Shown here in pieces: positions 42,937 to 51,950 of a stretch of 64,000 nt of DNA. The number at the start of each line of letters is the position of its first letter. Position 1 is the stretch's first letter. The notes below the pieces were generated by a model. It did not search any database. It had not been told where the DNA came from and worked only from the letters and a program-made list of their open reading frames with translations. The position numbers were made by a program, and so were the translations under genes. Source of the DNA: Microbacterium sp. RU33B (GTDB lineage: Bacteria; Actinomycetota; Actinomycetes; Actinomycetales; Microbacteriaceae); assembly GCF_900155915.1 (NCBI RefSeq), contig NZ_FTPO01000001.1, positions 1,674,001-1,738,000 on the forward strand, read 5' to 3'.

Positions 42937-43998
42937 TCAGAGCGCGTCGCGCACGGTCGCCCCGTACACCGCGGCCTGCGTCCGCCGCTGCATGCCGAGC
43001 TTGCGAAGAAGGCCCGTGATGTAGTTCTTCACGGTCTTCTCGCTGAGGAAGAGGGCGTGCGCGATCTGACGGTTCGACAGGCCGTCGGCGATGAGCAGCA
43101 GCACTTCGCGCTCGCGCGGTGACAGGTCGTCGTCGACCGCCTCGGCCGACCCGTCCCCCGCCGCGGAGGCCTGCGACACGGCGCGGGCGGTCTCGTCGGC
43201 GAGCGCGTCCAGGCGCGCGATGTCGCCGGGCGGGAGGGGGCCCGCACCCGGCGCGCGCGCCACGACGAGCGCACGTCGCTTGCCGTCATCCGCCGACGAG
43301 CGGGGCGCCGGCAGCACGAGCGTCGCCCCCAGGCGGTGGATCGTGTCGCCCTCGACGATGTCGACGCCGTCGAGCGCGGTGCGCCGCCCCGTGTGAAGGG
43401 CCTCGGCGAGGGGATGCCGCGCCTCCACCGACAGCGCGGGCGCGGCCGGGCGGTGCAGCGTCGCCGATCCGTCGGCGTCGATCTCCGCATCCGCCACGAG
43501 CACCGAGCCGGTGAGAGCTGGAAGCGCCGACAGCAGCGCGTCGACGACGGCTCCGTCGGCCGCCTCTCCCCCGCCGCGCTGCGCGGCGGCCGCGGCGCGC
43601 ACGTCGGCCGTCGCCTGCGCCCAGCGTTCGCGCTGGCGCGTGGCTTCGTACCGGCGCGCCTTGTCGATCGCGATGCCGGCCGTCACCGCGAGCGCCTGGA
43701 GGAACTCCACGTCGTCATCCGCGAATGCGCCGGACGGATGCCCTGCCACGACGAGGGTGCCGAACGGCTCGTCCGTCACCTCGATCGGCACCTCGACGAC
43801 ATCCGAGCCGTCCACACGGGTGCCCGCCTCGGCGAGCGCCGCCTCCCGGCCGGCCACCCGCACGGCGGCGTACTCCGCCCCCGACAGCTCCCGCGCCGAC
43901 GACACGAGGCGCTCGAGCACGGAGCTCACATGGAGGTGACCGACGACGGCGGCGTTGAGCCGCAGGAGGCTGCGCAGCCTCGCCTCGATGTCCGCCAT
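42937..43998 (-). CDS. GAF-LuxR one-component regulator with DosR-like helix-turn-helix
   Basis: A 353-residue protein. A GAF domain (about 15-130: VLERLVSSARELSGAEYAAV, EVTDEPFGTLVVAG and FLQALAVTAGIAIDKARRYE) resembles the sensor part of DosS/DosT. A second poorly defined region follows (about 150-275), then a LuxR-type HTH (about 290-353: LSPREREVLLLIADGLSNRQ, LSEKTVKNY and LLRKLGMQRRTQAAV). The KTVKNY and KLGMxRRTQAAV blocks are those of DosR, including the Lys/Asn DNA contacts. No receiver domain or histidine kinase is present. Whether the GAF holds haem is not visible. GGGAGG precedes ATG 43998. Confidence 0.87.
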   Translation of the reverse strand: MADIEARLRSLLRLNAAVVGHLHVSSVLERLVSSARELSGAEYAAVRVAGREAALAEAGTRVDGSDVVEVPIEVTDEPFGTLVVAGHPSGAFADDDVEFLQALAVTAGIAIDKARRYEATRQRERWAQATADVRAAAAAQRGGGEAADGAVVDALLSALPALTGSVLVADAEIDADGSATLHRPAAPALSVEARHPLAEALHTGRRTALDGVDIVEGDTIHRLGATLVLPAPRSSADDGKRRALVVARAPGAGPLPPGDIARLDALADETARAVSQASAAGDGSAEAVDDDLSPREREVLLLIADGLSNRQIAHALFLSEKTVKNYITGLLRKLGMQRRTQAAVYGATVRDAL

Positions 43999-44085
43999 CG
44001 CGCCTCCCGCGTTCGGTCGTGGTCAGCGGCCAGTCTAGGCACCCGCTGGTGCACGCCCCGACGGCGGTCCCGAATCGCGGTATGA

Positions 44086-44101
44086 TGACTTCATCAAGTC
44101 A
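44086..44101. promoter_or_regulatory. ArsR operator: TGACTT-CATC-AAGTCA
   Basis: A perfect 6-4-6 inverted repeat directly after a TATGAT -10 (44081-44086) and about 40 bases before the ArsR gene. This is typical placement for self-repression. Confidence 0.75.
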
Positions 44102-44139
44102 CCATCCGACCGGATCGTCGGATGCCGAGAGGAGTCAGT

Positions 44140-44502
44140 GTGCCCTTCGGCGATGACGAACGCCCGCTCTACGAGATCAAGGCGAACCTGTTCAAGGGTC
44201 TCGCCCACCCCTACCGCATCCGTGTGCTCGAGATCCTCGCCGCGGGCGACGAGGTGCCGGTGTCGGAGCTGATCGCCCAGACCGGCCTGGAGGCCTCCCA
44301 CCTCTCGCAGCACCTCGCGGTCCTCCGCCGCTACGGCCTCGTCGCGTCCGAACGGCGCGCGAGCGTCGTGTCGTACCGGCTCGCGCACCCGCAGGTCGCC
44401 GAACTGCTGCACGCGGCGCGGCGGCTGCTCGGCGAGCTGCTGCAGGATGCGCAGAAGCACCGCGCCGCGGCTCAGAGCCTCCCCGCACTGCGGACGCAAT
44501 GA
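44140..44502 (+). CDS. ArsR-family repressor
   Basis: A 120-residue winged-helix regulator (LFKGLAHPYRIRVLEILAAG, then EVPVSELIAQTGLEASHLSQ, HLAVLRRYGLVASERRASV). It has no Cys, so the usual thiol metal sites are absent and the signal is unknown. GTG 44140 has AGAGGAG five bases upstream. The stop overlaps the transporter start as ATGA, so it likely controls the SulP gene. Confidence 0.9.
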   Translation: MPFGDDERPLYEIKANLFKGLAHPYRIRVLEILAAGDEVPVSELIAQTGLEASHLSQHLAVLRRYGLVASERRASVVSYRLAHPQVAELLHAARRLLGELLQDAQKHRAAAQSLPALRTQ

Positions 44503-46163
44503 AGAAGGCATCCGCCGTCGCGCTGCGATCGCTCCTGCCGAGCCGTCAGGACTACCGCGGGCTGCGGCGCACGTGGCGCGGCGATCTGCTCGCCGGCGTC
44601 ACCGTCGGGATCGTCGCCCTCCCCCTCGCCCTCGCCTTCGGAGTGAGCTCCGGCGTCGGGGCCGAAGCCGGGCTCATCACCGCGATCGTCGCGGGTCTCG
44701 TGGCGGCGGTCTTCGGCGGGTCGAACGTGCAGGTGTCGGGTCCGACCGGCGCGATGGTGGTCGTGCTCGCCCCGATCGTGGTGAGTCACGGCGTCGGGTC
44801 GGTCGTCGTCGTCAGCCTCCTCGCCGGCATCCTCGTGCTGACGGCGGGCGTGCTGCGCTGGGGCCGCACCGTCAGCTACATCCCCTGGCCGGTGATCGAA
44901 GGCTTCACCGTCGGCATCGGCGTGATCATCTTCCTGCAGCAGGTGCCCGCCGCCGTGGGAGACGAGGGAGGCGGGCACAGCACCAATGCCGCCGTCGCCG
45001 CCTTCGAGTCCGTCCGCAATGCGATGTGGCCCGACGCGCTCGTGCCGATCGCCGCCGTGGCGTGCGTCGCGGCCGTCATGATCATCGTGGGCAGGATCAG
45101 CGGCCGCCTCCCGGCATCCTTCCTCGCCATCGTGGTCGTGACGCTCGCGACGGCGGTCTTCGGACTGCCGCTGGCGACCATCGGCGAGCTGCCGTCGTCG
45201 CTGCCGATGCCCTCCTTCCCCGCCCTCGATCCGGCGACCCTGCCGAGCCTGGTCGCGCCCGCGTTCGCGGTAGCCGCGCTCGCCGCGATCGAGTCGCTGC
45301 TGTCGGCCCGGGTCGCGGCGAGCATGTCCGACACCGGTCCGGTGAACGCCGACCGGGAGCTCGTGGGTCAAGGGCTCGCCTCCCTCGCGTCGGGATTCTT
45401 CGGCGGCATGCCGGCCACCGGGGCGATCGCCCGGACCGCGGTGAACGTGCGTGCGGGGGCCCGTACGCGCCTGTCGGCGATCGTGCACTCCGTGGCGCTG
45501 CTGGCCGTCGTGTACCTCGCGGCGAACGTCGTGGCCGCCGTTCCGCTGGCCGCGCTCGCCGGTGTGCTCATGGTGACGGCGGCGCGGATGGCGTCACCGG
45601 CCACGATCTCGCTCGTGATGCGCTCGAGCCGGTCGGATGCGGTCGTCTTCGTCGTCACGGCGATCATCACCGTGAGCTTCGATCTGATCGTGGCCGTGGG
45701 CATCGGCATCGCCGTCGCCGCGTTCTTCGCCCTGCGCGCCCTCAGCAGAGCCAGCGGCGTCCACCGCGAAGAGCTGCCCGGTCCTCCCGTGAGCGGTGAC
45801 GAGCGGATCGCGCTCTTCCGCATCGACGGCTCGCTGTTCTTCGGAGCCGCCGAGCGCCTCCTCGACCGCATCAACGCCCACGAGGGCATCGAGGTGGTGA
45901 TCCTCCGCCTCTCCCAGCTGCAGCTGGTCGATGCGACGGGCGCCCACACCCTCACCGAACTCGTCACCGCCTTGGAGAGACGCGGGGTCACGGTGCTCAT
46001 CAAGGGCATCCGATCCGAGCACGCCGTGATTCTGGAGCGGCTCGGGGTGATCGCGTCGCTCCGCGCCCGTCAGCACCTCTTCCGCGAACTGGAGCCGGCG
46101 ATCGAGCACGCACGCTCTCACATCGCGCGGACCGCCGCCGAGCGACCGGCCGCCGCACCCTGA
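44499..46163 (+). CDS. SulP-family anion transporter with STAS domain
   Basis: A 554-residue transporter with about ten to twelve helices. Signatures are GDLLAGVTVGIVALPLALAF, FGGSNVQVSGPTGAMVVVLA, SYIPWPVIEGFTVGIGVI and GGMPATGAIARTAVNVRAGA. The C-terminal cytosolic STAS domain is about 440-535 (FRIDGSLFFGAAERL, LRLSQLQLVDATGAHTL). The family moves sulfate, bicarbonate or dicarboxylates; the substrate is not evident. Confidence 0.93.
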   Translation: MKKASAVALRSLLPSRQDYRGLRRTWRGDLLAGVTVGIVALPLALAFGVSSGVGAEAGLITAIVAGLVAAVFGGSNVQVSGPTGAMVVVLAPIVVSHGVGSVVVVSLLAGILVLTAGVLRWGRTVSYIPWPVIEGFTVGIGVIIFLQQVPAAVGDEGGGHSTNAAVAAFESVRNAMWPDALVPIAAVACVAAVMIIVGRISGRLPASFLAIVVVTLATAVFGLPLATIGELPSSLPMPSFPALDPATLPSLVAPAFAVAALAAIESLLSARVAASMSDTGPVNADRELVGQGLASLASGFFGGMPATGAIARTAVNVRAGARTRLSAIVHSVALLAVVYLAANVVAAVPLAALAGVLMVTAARMASPATISLVMRSSRSDAVVFVVTAIITVSFDLIVAVGIGIAVAAFFALRALSRASGVHREELPGPPVSGDERIALFRIDGSLFFGAAERLLDRINAHEGIEVVILRLSQLQLVDATGAHTLTELVTALERRGVTVLIKGIRSEHAVILERLGVIASLRARQHLFRELEPAIEHARSHIARTAAERPAAAP

Positions 46164-46326
46164 GCGGTCTCTGACCCTCGCTGAGCCTCTGGTGCAACCG
46201 GTGCTGCCGCGGGGCCGCGCGACAGCATTAGTATCAGCACCAGGAGGCCCCCCGCGTCCTGATTCCGGCGAGTGAGCCGCGGTCGAAGCTCCTCGCCGAG
46301 CGCTTCTCAGAGGAAGTAGGACGACG

Positions 46327-48033
46327 ATGACCCAGCCCGCCGGAGGCGCCGCCCCCGCCTCGCCCGCGACCGCCGACAGGGCGTCGTGGCTGCCCCTCAT
46401 CGTGGTGGTGCTCACGCAGGTGCAGGCATCCTTCGCCGTCAACGCGTTGACCGTGTCGATGGCGGGGATCACGACCGACCTCGACACCCCGGCCACATCG
46501 GTCGGCACCGCGATCACGGCGGGCACCTTCGCGATGGCCGCGTTCATCCTGCTCGGCGCGAAGATCGGCGCACGGTTCGGAACGCGGGGCGTGTTCCAGA
46601 TCGCCGTCGCCATCCACGCTGCCGCGATGGCCGCCGTGGCGCTGAGCGCGAGCCCGGCGATGCTGTTCATCGCCCAGGCCTCCTCCGGCGCCGTCATCGC
46701 GCTCATCGCTCCCGCGCTCACGGTGTTCATCGCCACGAACTACCACGGCGAACGCCAGGGCAAGGCGATCGGACTCCTCGCCGCCGCCATTCCCCTCGCG
46801 GGCGTTCTGGCGCTTCTCATCGCGGGATGGTTCGCGGAGACGATCGGATGGCGCTGGTCGTTCGCGCTCATGGTCGCCCTCGGCGTCGTGAACCTCCTGC
46901 TGAGCTTCGGCGTGCGCAAGGTCCCCGCCCAGCCCGATCTCAAGATCGACTGGACCGGCGCCCTCCTGGCCGCGACCGCGATCATCCTGCTCAGCTTCGG
47001 CTTCTCCGGCCTCAACTCCTGGGGCGTGTGGGACGCCACCGATCAGGCCCCGTTCGACGTCATCGGCATCTCGCCCGCACCGATCCTGATCGTGCTCGGA
47101 CTCGTGCTGGGTCAGGTGTTCTTCCTCTGGGTGAGCCGGCGGCAGCGCGCGCACCGGTCCCGCATCTTCGATCTCCGCGTCCTGGCGACGAGCAGCGAAC
47201 TGGCCGTCACGGCGTGCATGTCGATCATGCTCTTCGTGGGGACGGCGGCGAACTTCCTGATCCCGCTCTACATGCAGGTCGTGCAGGGCCTGTCGGGCAT
47301 CCAGACGTCGTTCTCGATCATCCCGTACACGATCTCGATCTTCCTCGCGTCGACGTTCGTCGCCTATCTCTACAACCGCTTCCCGCCGCGGGTCCTCGCA
47401 TCCGTCGGCTTCGTCGTCGTCGCCTCGGCACTCACCCTCATCGCCTTCACGATCCGGGGCGACTGGGGTCAGGCGTTCATCGTGATCGGACTCGTGCTCC
47501 TCGGCGTGGGCCAGGGGTCGATCGTCGCCCTCGTCTTCAACACCCTCCTCTCCGCCGCTCCGAAGGAGCTCGCCGGCGACGTGGGCGCGTGGCGCGGTCT
47601 CGTGCACAACCTGTCGGGATCGGTCGGCATCGCCGTCGCGAGCGCGTTCGCCGTCGGCATCCTCGCCTCCACCCTCGCGACGGCGGCTGCGGACCACCCG
47701 GAGATCTCCGATCAGCTCATCAGCGAAGTGCGCATCAGCGAGGCCGACTTCCTCACCAACCCGCAGCTCGAAGACGTCCTCGCCGACACGAGCGCGTCCG
47801 AGGCGGAGGTGGCCGCCGCGATCGCGATCAACGAAGACGCCCGTCTGCGTTCCCTCCAGGTCTCCCTGCTCGGACTCGCGCTGCTCGCGCTGCTCGCGAT
47901 CGTTCCGGCGACACGGATGCCTGGACGCATCGCCGGCGAGCTGCCGGCGAAGCTCGAGCCCGACGACCCCGACGACATCGACGAGACCGTGCCGCTCAAT
48001 CCGGCGGCGACACCCACGGAGGAACAGGCATGA
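46327..48033 (+). CDS. MFS transporter (DHA2-like drug/proton antiporter)
   Basis: A 568-residue transporter with twelve to fourteen helices. The loop motif GAKIGARFGTRGVF, the motif-C-like region IPLAGVLALLIAGWFAETIG, then WRWSF are typical of DHA2 antiporters. A long hydrophilic loop lies between the last two helices (LADTSASEAEVAAAIAINED). Its stop overlaps the aminopeptidase start (ATGA). A TAGTAT sequence near 46227 may be its -10. Confidence 0.87.
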   Translation: MTQPAGGAAPASPATADRASWLPLIVVVLTQVQASFAVNALTVSMAGITTDLDTPATSVGTAITAGTFAMAAFILLGAKIGARFGTRGVFQIAVAIHAAAMAAVALSASPAMLFIAQASSGAVIALIAPALTVFIATNYHGERQGKAIGLLAAAIPLAGVLALLIAGWFAETIGWRWSFALMVALGVVNLLLSFGVRKVPAQPDLKIDWTGALLAATAIILLSFGFSGLNSWGVWDATDQAPFDVIGISPAPILIVLGLVLGQVFFLWVSRRQRAHRSRIFDLRVLATSSELAVTACMSIMLFVGTAANFLIPLYMQVVQGLSGIQTSFSIIPYTISIFLASTFVAYLYNRFPPRVLASVGFVVVASALTLIAFTIRGDWGQAFIVIGLVLLGVGQGSIVALVFNTLLSAAPKELAGDVGAWRGLVHNLSGSVGIAVASAFAVGILASTLATAAADHPEISDQLISEVRISEADFLTNPQLEDVLADTSASEAEVAAAIAINEDARLRSLQVSLLGLALLALLAIVPATRMPGRIAGELPAKLEPDDPDDIDETVPLNPAATPTEEQA

Positions 48034-49541
48034 CCCGCAGCGCCAGCAAGCTCATCCCCGACGATTTCGCGGAACTCCCCGGACTCGACGCGCTCGAGCA
48101 GATCGCCCTCACCGCGGGCGATCCCGCCGGAGACGTCGAGGCGATCGGCTACGTGACCTTCACTGAAGGAAGCGTTCCGGCCGACCTCGGCTGGGAACGC
48201 GACGCGCTGACGCGAGCGGGGTTCGAGCCCGCCGTGGGCAAGACCCTCGTCATCCCGGCGTCCGACGGTCCTGATCGCGTGGCGCTCGGTGCGGGCGATG
48301 CCGCGCAGGTGACGCCCGCCGTGCTGCGCGACGTCGCGGCTGCGTTCGTGCGCTCCGTCCCCCGTGCCGCCCGTCTCGCTCTGGTCGTCGGGGTCGCCCA
48401 CGGCGACGCGACCGCCGATGCGGCGGCGATCGCGGAGGGCGCGGCTCTCGCGCGGTACCGCTACACGGTGCTGAAGTCGGCCCCGACGCACACGCCTCTG
48501 GTCTCGCTCGCGGTCAGCCTCGCCGGCGCATCGTCGGACGAGGTCTCGCACGGCCTGAGCGCCGGACTGCTGTCCGCGCGCGCCTCCGTCGTGGCCCGCG
48601 ACGTCACCAACACCCCTCCCGGGCACCTCACGGCGACCGACCTCGCCCGCATCTCCGAGTCGCTGGGCGAGCGGTTCGGCTTCGGGGTCGAGGTGTTCGA
48701 CAAGGCGGCTCTGATCGAACTGGGCTGCGGCGGCCTCCTCGGCGTCAACCAGGGCTCGGTCGAAGAGCCCCGCATGATCAAGCTGACCTACGGGCCGGAT
48801 GCCGCGGCCGGCCACCTCGGCCTCGTGGGCAAGGGGATCATGTACGACTCCGGTGGCATCAGCCTCAAGCCGAGCGATCCGATGCACCTCTTGATGAAGA
48901 TGGACATGGGCGGCGCAGCAGCGGTGCTCGGAGCCTTCACGACGTTCGCCGACCAGGGCGTCGCCGCGAAGGTGACCGGGTGGCTCATGTGCACCGACAA
49001 CATGCCTTCGGGCACCGCGTACAAGCTCGGCGACGTGCTCGTCGCTCGCGACGGCACCACCGTGGAGGTGAAGAACACCGACGCGGAGGGGCGCCTGGTG
49101 ATGATGGATGCCCTCGCCCTGGCCAATGAAGACGGCGTCGACGCGATCATCGACATCGCCACGCTCACCGGCGCAGCGCTCATGGCGCTCGGTCAGGCCA
49201 CCGCACCGGTGTTCGCGAACGACGACGCCATGGCGGCGCTCCTCCAGCGCGCATCCGATGCGACTGGAGAATCCGTCTGGCGACTCCCCCTGGAACGCAC
49301 GTACCGTCCGCAGCTCGACTCCGACATCGCCGACATCTCGAATCTCGGCGGCAAGTACGCCGGCGCGACGACGGCCGCCCTGTTCCTCGACCACTTCGTC
49401 GGCGCGACGCCGTGGGCGCACGTCGACATCGCCGGCACGATGCAGACGGACAAGGACGACGCGTGGCGCACCGCCGGTGCGACGGGGTTCGGCGCGCGGC
49501 TGCTCGCCGCTGCGGCGGCGGACTTCCGCACTCCGGTCTGA
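48030..49541 (+). CDS. pepA: Leucyl aminopeptidase (M17)
   Basis: A 503-residue dinuclear-zinc aminopeptidase that removes N-terminal residues from peptides. Catalytic motifs: VGKGIMYDSGGISLKP (Lys and Asp ligands), KMDMGGAAAVLG, and NTDAEGRLVMMDAL near 348-361 (Asp, Glu, Arg). The usual first motif reads ITFDTGG; here MYDSGG is a mild variant. It lies in a three-gene operon between an MFS and an SLC13-type permease. Confidence 0.94.
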   Translation: MTRSASKLIPDDFAELPGLDALEQIALTAGDPAGDVEAIGYVTFTEGSVPADLGWERDALTRAGFEPAVGKTLVIPASDGPDRVALGAGDAAQVTPAVLRDVAAAFVRSVPRAARLALVVGVAHGDATADAAAIAEGAALARYRYTVLKSAPTHTPLVSLAVSLAGASSDEVSHGLSAGLLSARASVVARDVTNTPPGHLTATDLARISESLGERFGFGVEVFDKAALIELGCGGLLGVNQGSVEEPRMIKLTYGPDAAAGHLGLVGKGIMYDSGGISLKPSDPMHLLMKMDMGGAAAVLGAFTTFADQGVAAKVTGWLMCTDNMPSGTAYKLGDVLVARDGTTVEVKNTDAEGRLVMMDALALANEDGVDAIIDIATLTGAALMALGQATAPVFANDDAMAALLQRASDATGESVWRLPLERTYRPQLDSDIADISNLGGKYAGATTAALFLDHFVGATPWAHVDIAGTMQTDKDDAWRTAGATGFGARLLAAAAADFRTPV

Positions 49542-49544
49542 TCC

Positions 49545-51110
49545 GTGGACCCGATCCTCGCGACGTTCGCGATCCTCGCGCTCGCGATCATCGCGTTCGC
49601 GAGCAACCGGATCCCCCTGGGCATCGTCGCCGTCGGAGTGTCGCTCGCGCTGTACTTCACCGGGGTGCTGACCTTCCCGCAGTCTGTCGCGGGCTTCGGC
49701 GATCCCACCGTCCTGTTCATCGCGTCGCTGTTCATCGTCAGCGAGTCGCTCGACTCGACGGGCGTCACCGCGTGGGCCGGTCAGAAGGTCATCGGTGCGG
49801 CCGGCACGAAGCGCACGCCGCTCCTCCTGGTGATCTGCCTGCTGGTCGCCGCCCTCACCTCTCTCATCAGCGTCAACGGAGCCGTCGCGGCACTTCTGCC
49901 GCTCGTCGTGGTCGTCGCCAGCCGCGCCGGCATCGCGTCGTCGCAGCTGCTGCTGCCCCTGGCATTCGCCGCCCACGCCGGGTCGATGCTGCTGCTGACG
50001 GGGACGCCGGTGAACATCATCGTGTCGGATGCCGCAGCGGAGGCCGGGGGTCGCGCGTTCACCTTCTTCGAGTTCGCGCTCGTCGGCATCCCGCTCCTGA
50101 TCGGCACGATCGTGATCATCGTGCTGTTCGGCCGCGTGCTGCTCCCACTGCGATCCGGCGCCGTCATGCCCACCGACCTCAGCCGGCTCACTCGACGCCT
50201 CAAGATCGACTACGAGGTCACCCTCGAGACGAAGGCCCTGATCGGTCCGACCGCCGGTGTCAGCGAAGTCGTCGTCGCACCGCGGTCGACTCTCATCGGG
50301 ATGCGGATCTTCCCGGGCATGTCCACGCCGAGCGGTGACCTCGTGATCCTGGCCGCCCGACGCGGCGCCGACGTGCTCAGCGGTCGAGATGTGACGCTCC
50401 GCGCCGGCGACGCCCTTCTCCTGCAGGGCTCGTGGGACGACCTCGCCCGGCACACCGAGAGCCGCGACAACCTGATGGTCGTCGACGCGCCCACGACGCT
50501 GCGTCGCTCCGTCCCGCTGGGCAAGGGGGCGAAGCGGGCCATGGTGATCCTCCTTCTGATGGTGCTCCTCCTCGCGACGGGTCTCGTGCCGCCGGCGGCC
50601 GCCGCGATGCTCGCCGCCGGAGCCCTCGTCATGACCCGCGTCGTGGGCGTGAACCAGGCGTACCGGTCGATCTCATGGACCACCGTCGTCCTCGTCGCCG
50701 GCATGATCCCGCTCTCGACCGCTTTCCTGGAGACGGGCGCGGCCGATCTCGTCGCCGGGTCGCTGATCTCGATCGTCGGAGACTCCGGACCTCGCATCGC
50801 TCTCCTCGCGATCGTCGTGCTGACGATCGTGCTCGGCCAGGTGATCAGCAACACGGCCACCGTGCTCATCGTGGCCCCCATCGCGATCGCCGTCGCCGCC
50901 GGACTCGGAGTCTCCGTGCAGCCGTTCATGATGGCGCTGACCGTCGCCGGCGCGGCGTCTTTCCTCACCCCGATCGCGACACCCGCGAACCTGATGGTGA
51001 TGAAGCCCGCCGGGTACCGCTTCGGCGACTACTGGAAGCTGGGCCTGCCCCTCGCGATCCTGTTCGCCACCGTGGCCGTGCTCTACGTGCCGCTGATCTG
51101 GCCATTCTGA
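49545..51110 (+). CDS. SLC13-family permease with internal RCK-C (TrkA-C) domain
   Basis: A 521-residue permease of the divalent anion/Na+ (DASS/ArsB-like) superfamily. N-terminal helices are followed by a cytosolic TrkA-C-like domain (about 210-300: VSEVVVAPRSTLIGMRIFPG, RAGDALLLQGSWDDLA) and a second membrane half (ATGLVPPAAAAMLAAGALVM, LGQVISNTATVLIVAPIAIA). Substrate (sulfate, phosphate, dicarboxylate) is unclear. GTG 49545 starts 3 bases after pepA. Confidence 0.9.
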   Translation: MDPILATFAILALAIIAFASNRIPLGIVAVGVSLALYFTGVLTFPQSVAGFGDPTVLFIASLFIVSESLDSTGVTAWAGQKVIGAAGTKRTPLLLVICLLVAALTSLISVNGAVAALLPLVVVVASRAGIASSQLLLPLAFAAHAGSMLLLTGTPVNIIVSDAAAEAGGRAFTFFEFALVGIPLLIGTIVIIVLFGRVLLPLRSGAVMPTDLSRLTRRLKIDYEVTLETKALIGPTAGVSEVVVAPRSTLIGMRIFPGMSTPSGDLVILAARRGADVLSGRDVTLRAGDALLLQGSWDDLARHTESRDNLMVVDAPTTLRRSVPLGKGAKRAMVILLLMVLLLATGLVPPAAAAMLAAGALVMTRVVGVNQAYRSISWTTVVLVAGMIPLSTAFLETGAADLVAGSLISIVGDSGPRIALLAIVVLTIVLGQVISNTATVLIVAPIAIAVAAGLGVSVQPFMMALTVAGAASFLTPIATPANLMVMKPAGYRFGDYWKLGLPLAILFATVAVLYVPLIWPF

Positions 51111-51136
51111 CCTGCAGCGAGGCTCCGGAAACGACG

Positions 51137-51171
51137 AAGCCCCGATGAGACTCTGCGTCTCATCGGGGCTT
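51137..51171. terminator. Terminator hairpin between SLC13 permease and tRNA-Pro
   Basis: A 15-bp perfect stem (AAGCCCCGATGAGAC / GTCTCATCGGGGCTT) with a 5-base loop. It can terminate both the plus-strand operon and the minus-strand tRNA, whose 3' end is 6 bases away. Confidence 0.85.
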
Positions 51172-51177
51172 GAACCG

Positions 51178-51251
<74 letters not shown>

Positions 51252-51335
51252 GTTCGTCGTCCGCGAGCGGACAACTCCCCTATGCTACCCGCTTCGGCAG
51301 GCGCCCGCGAACCGAGGACGCGACACACTGGACGC

Positions 51336-51905
51336 ATGGGTTTCACGCGTGCACAGCTCGAGTCCTTCCGCGATCGCAGCGTGCCCGACCTCGTCCCCGA
51401 GCACCCGCGGATCGTCTTCGTCGGCATCAATCCCGGACTCTGGACGGCGGCGACCGGCGTGCACTTCGCCTACCCCGGCAATCGGTTCTATCCCGCGCTG
51501 GTCGCCGCCGGCATCCTCCCCCGGCTTCCGACGATCCGCGACGACGGTCTGGACGCCTCCGATCGGCGGATGCTCCTCGACGTCGGCATCGGCATCTCGA
51601 ACATCGTGCCGCGCGCGACGGCACGCGCCGACGAGCTCACCCGCGACGAACTCCGGGCGGGAGCGGCGAGACTCGAGACGGATGCCGCGCGCTGGCGCCC
51701 GCGCGTGGTCGCGATCGTCGGGCTGACCGCCTATCGCCAGGGCTTCGGCCGCCCCCGAGCCGTCACGGGGCTCCAGCGGCAGACGATCGCAGAGGCCGAG
51801 CTGTGGGTCGTGCCGAACCCGAGCGGCCTCAACGCGCACGACACGGTCGCGACGCTCGCCACGGCCTACGCGGCCCCGGCTCGCGCCGCCGGAGTGATCG
51901 CCTGA
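51336..51905 (+). CDS. mug: Mismatch-specific uracil/thymine-DNA glycosylase (Mug)
   Basis: A 189-residue DNA repair glycosylase removing U or T (and ethenocytosine) opposite G. Motif 1 is IVFVGINPGLW, with GINPG carrying the catalytic Asn. Motif 2 is VVPNPSGLNAHDT. It is normal family length. ATG 51336 was chosen since the frame before it (from 51282) has no family similarity. CACACT six bases upstream may be a weak -10. Confidence 0.9.
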   Translation: MGFTRAQLESFRDRSVPDLVPEHPRIVFVGINPGLWTAATGVHFAYPGNRFYPALVAAGILPRLPTIRDDGLDASDRRMLLDVGIGISNIVPRATARADELTRDELRAGAARLETDAARWRPRVVAIVGLTAYRQGFGRPRAVTGLQRQTIAEAELWVVPNPSGLNAHDTVATLATAYAAPARAAGVIA

Positions 51906-51950
51906 CGACCACCCTTGCCGGTGTCGGATGCCGCGGCTACCGTCGGCGTC

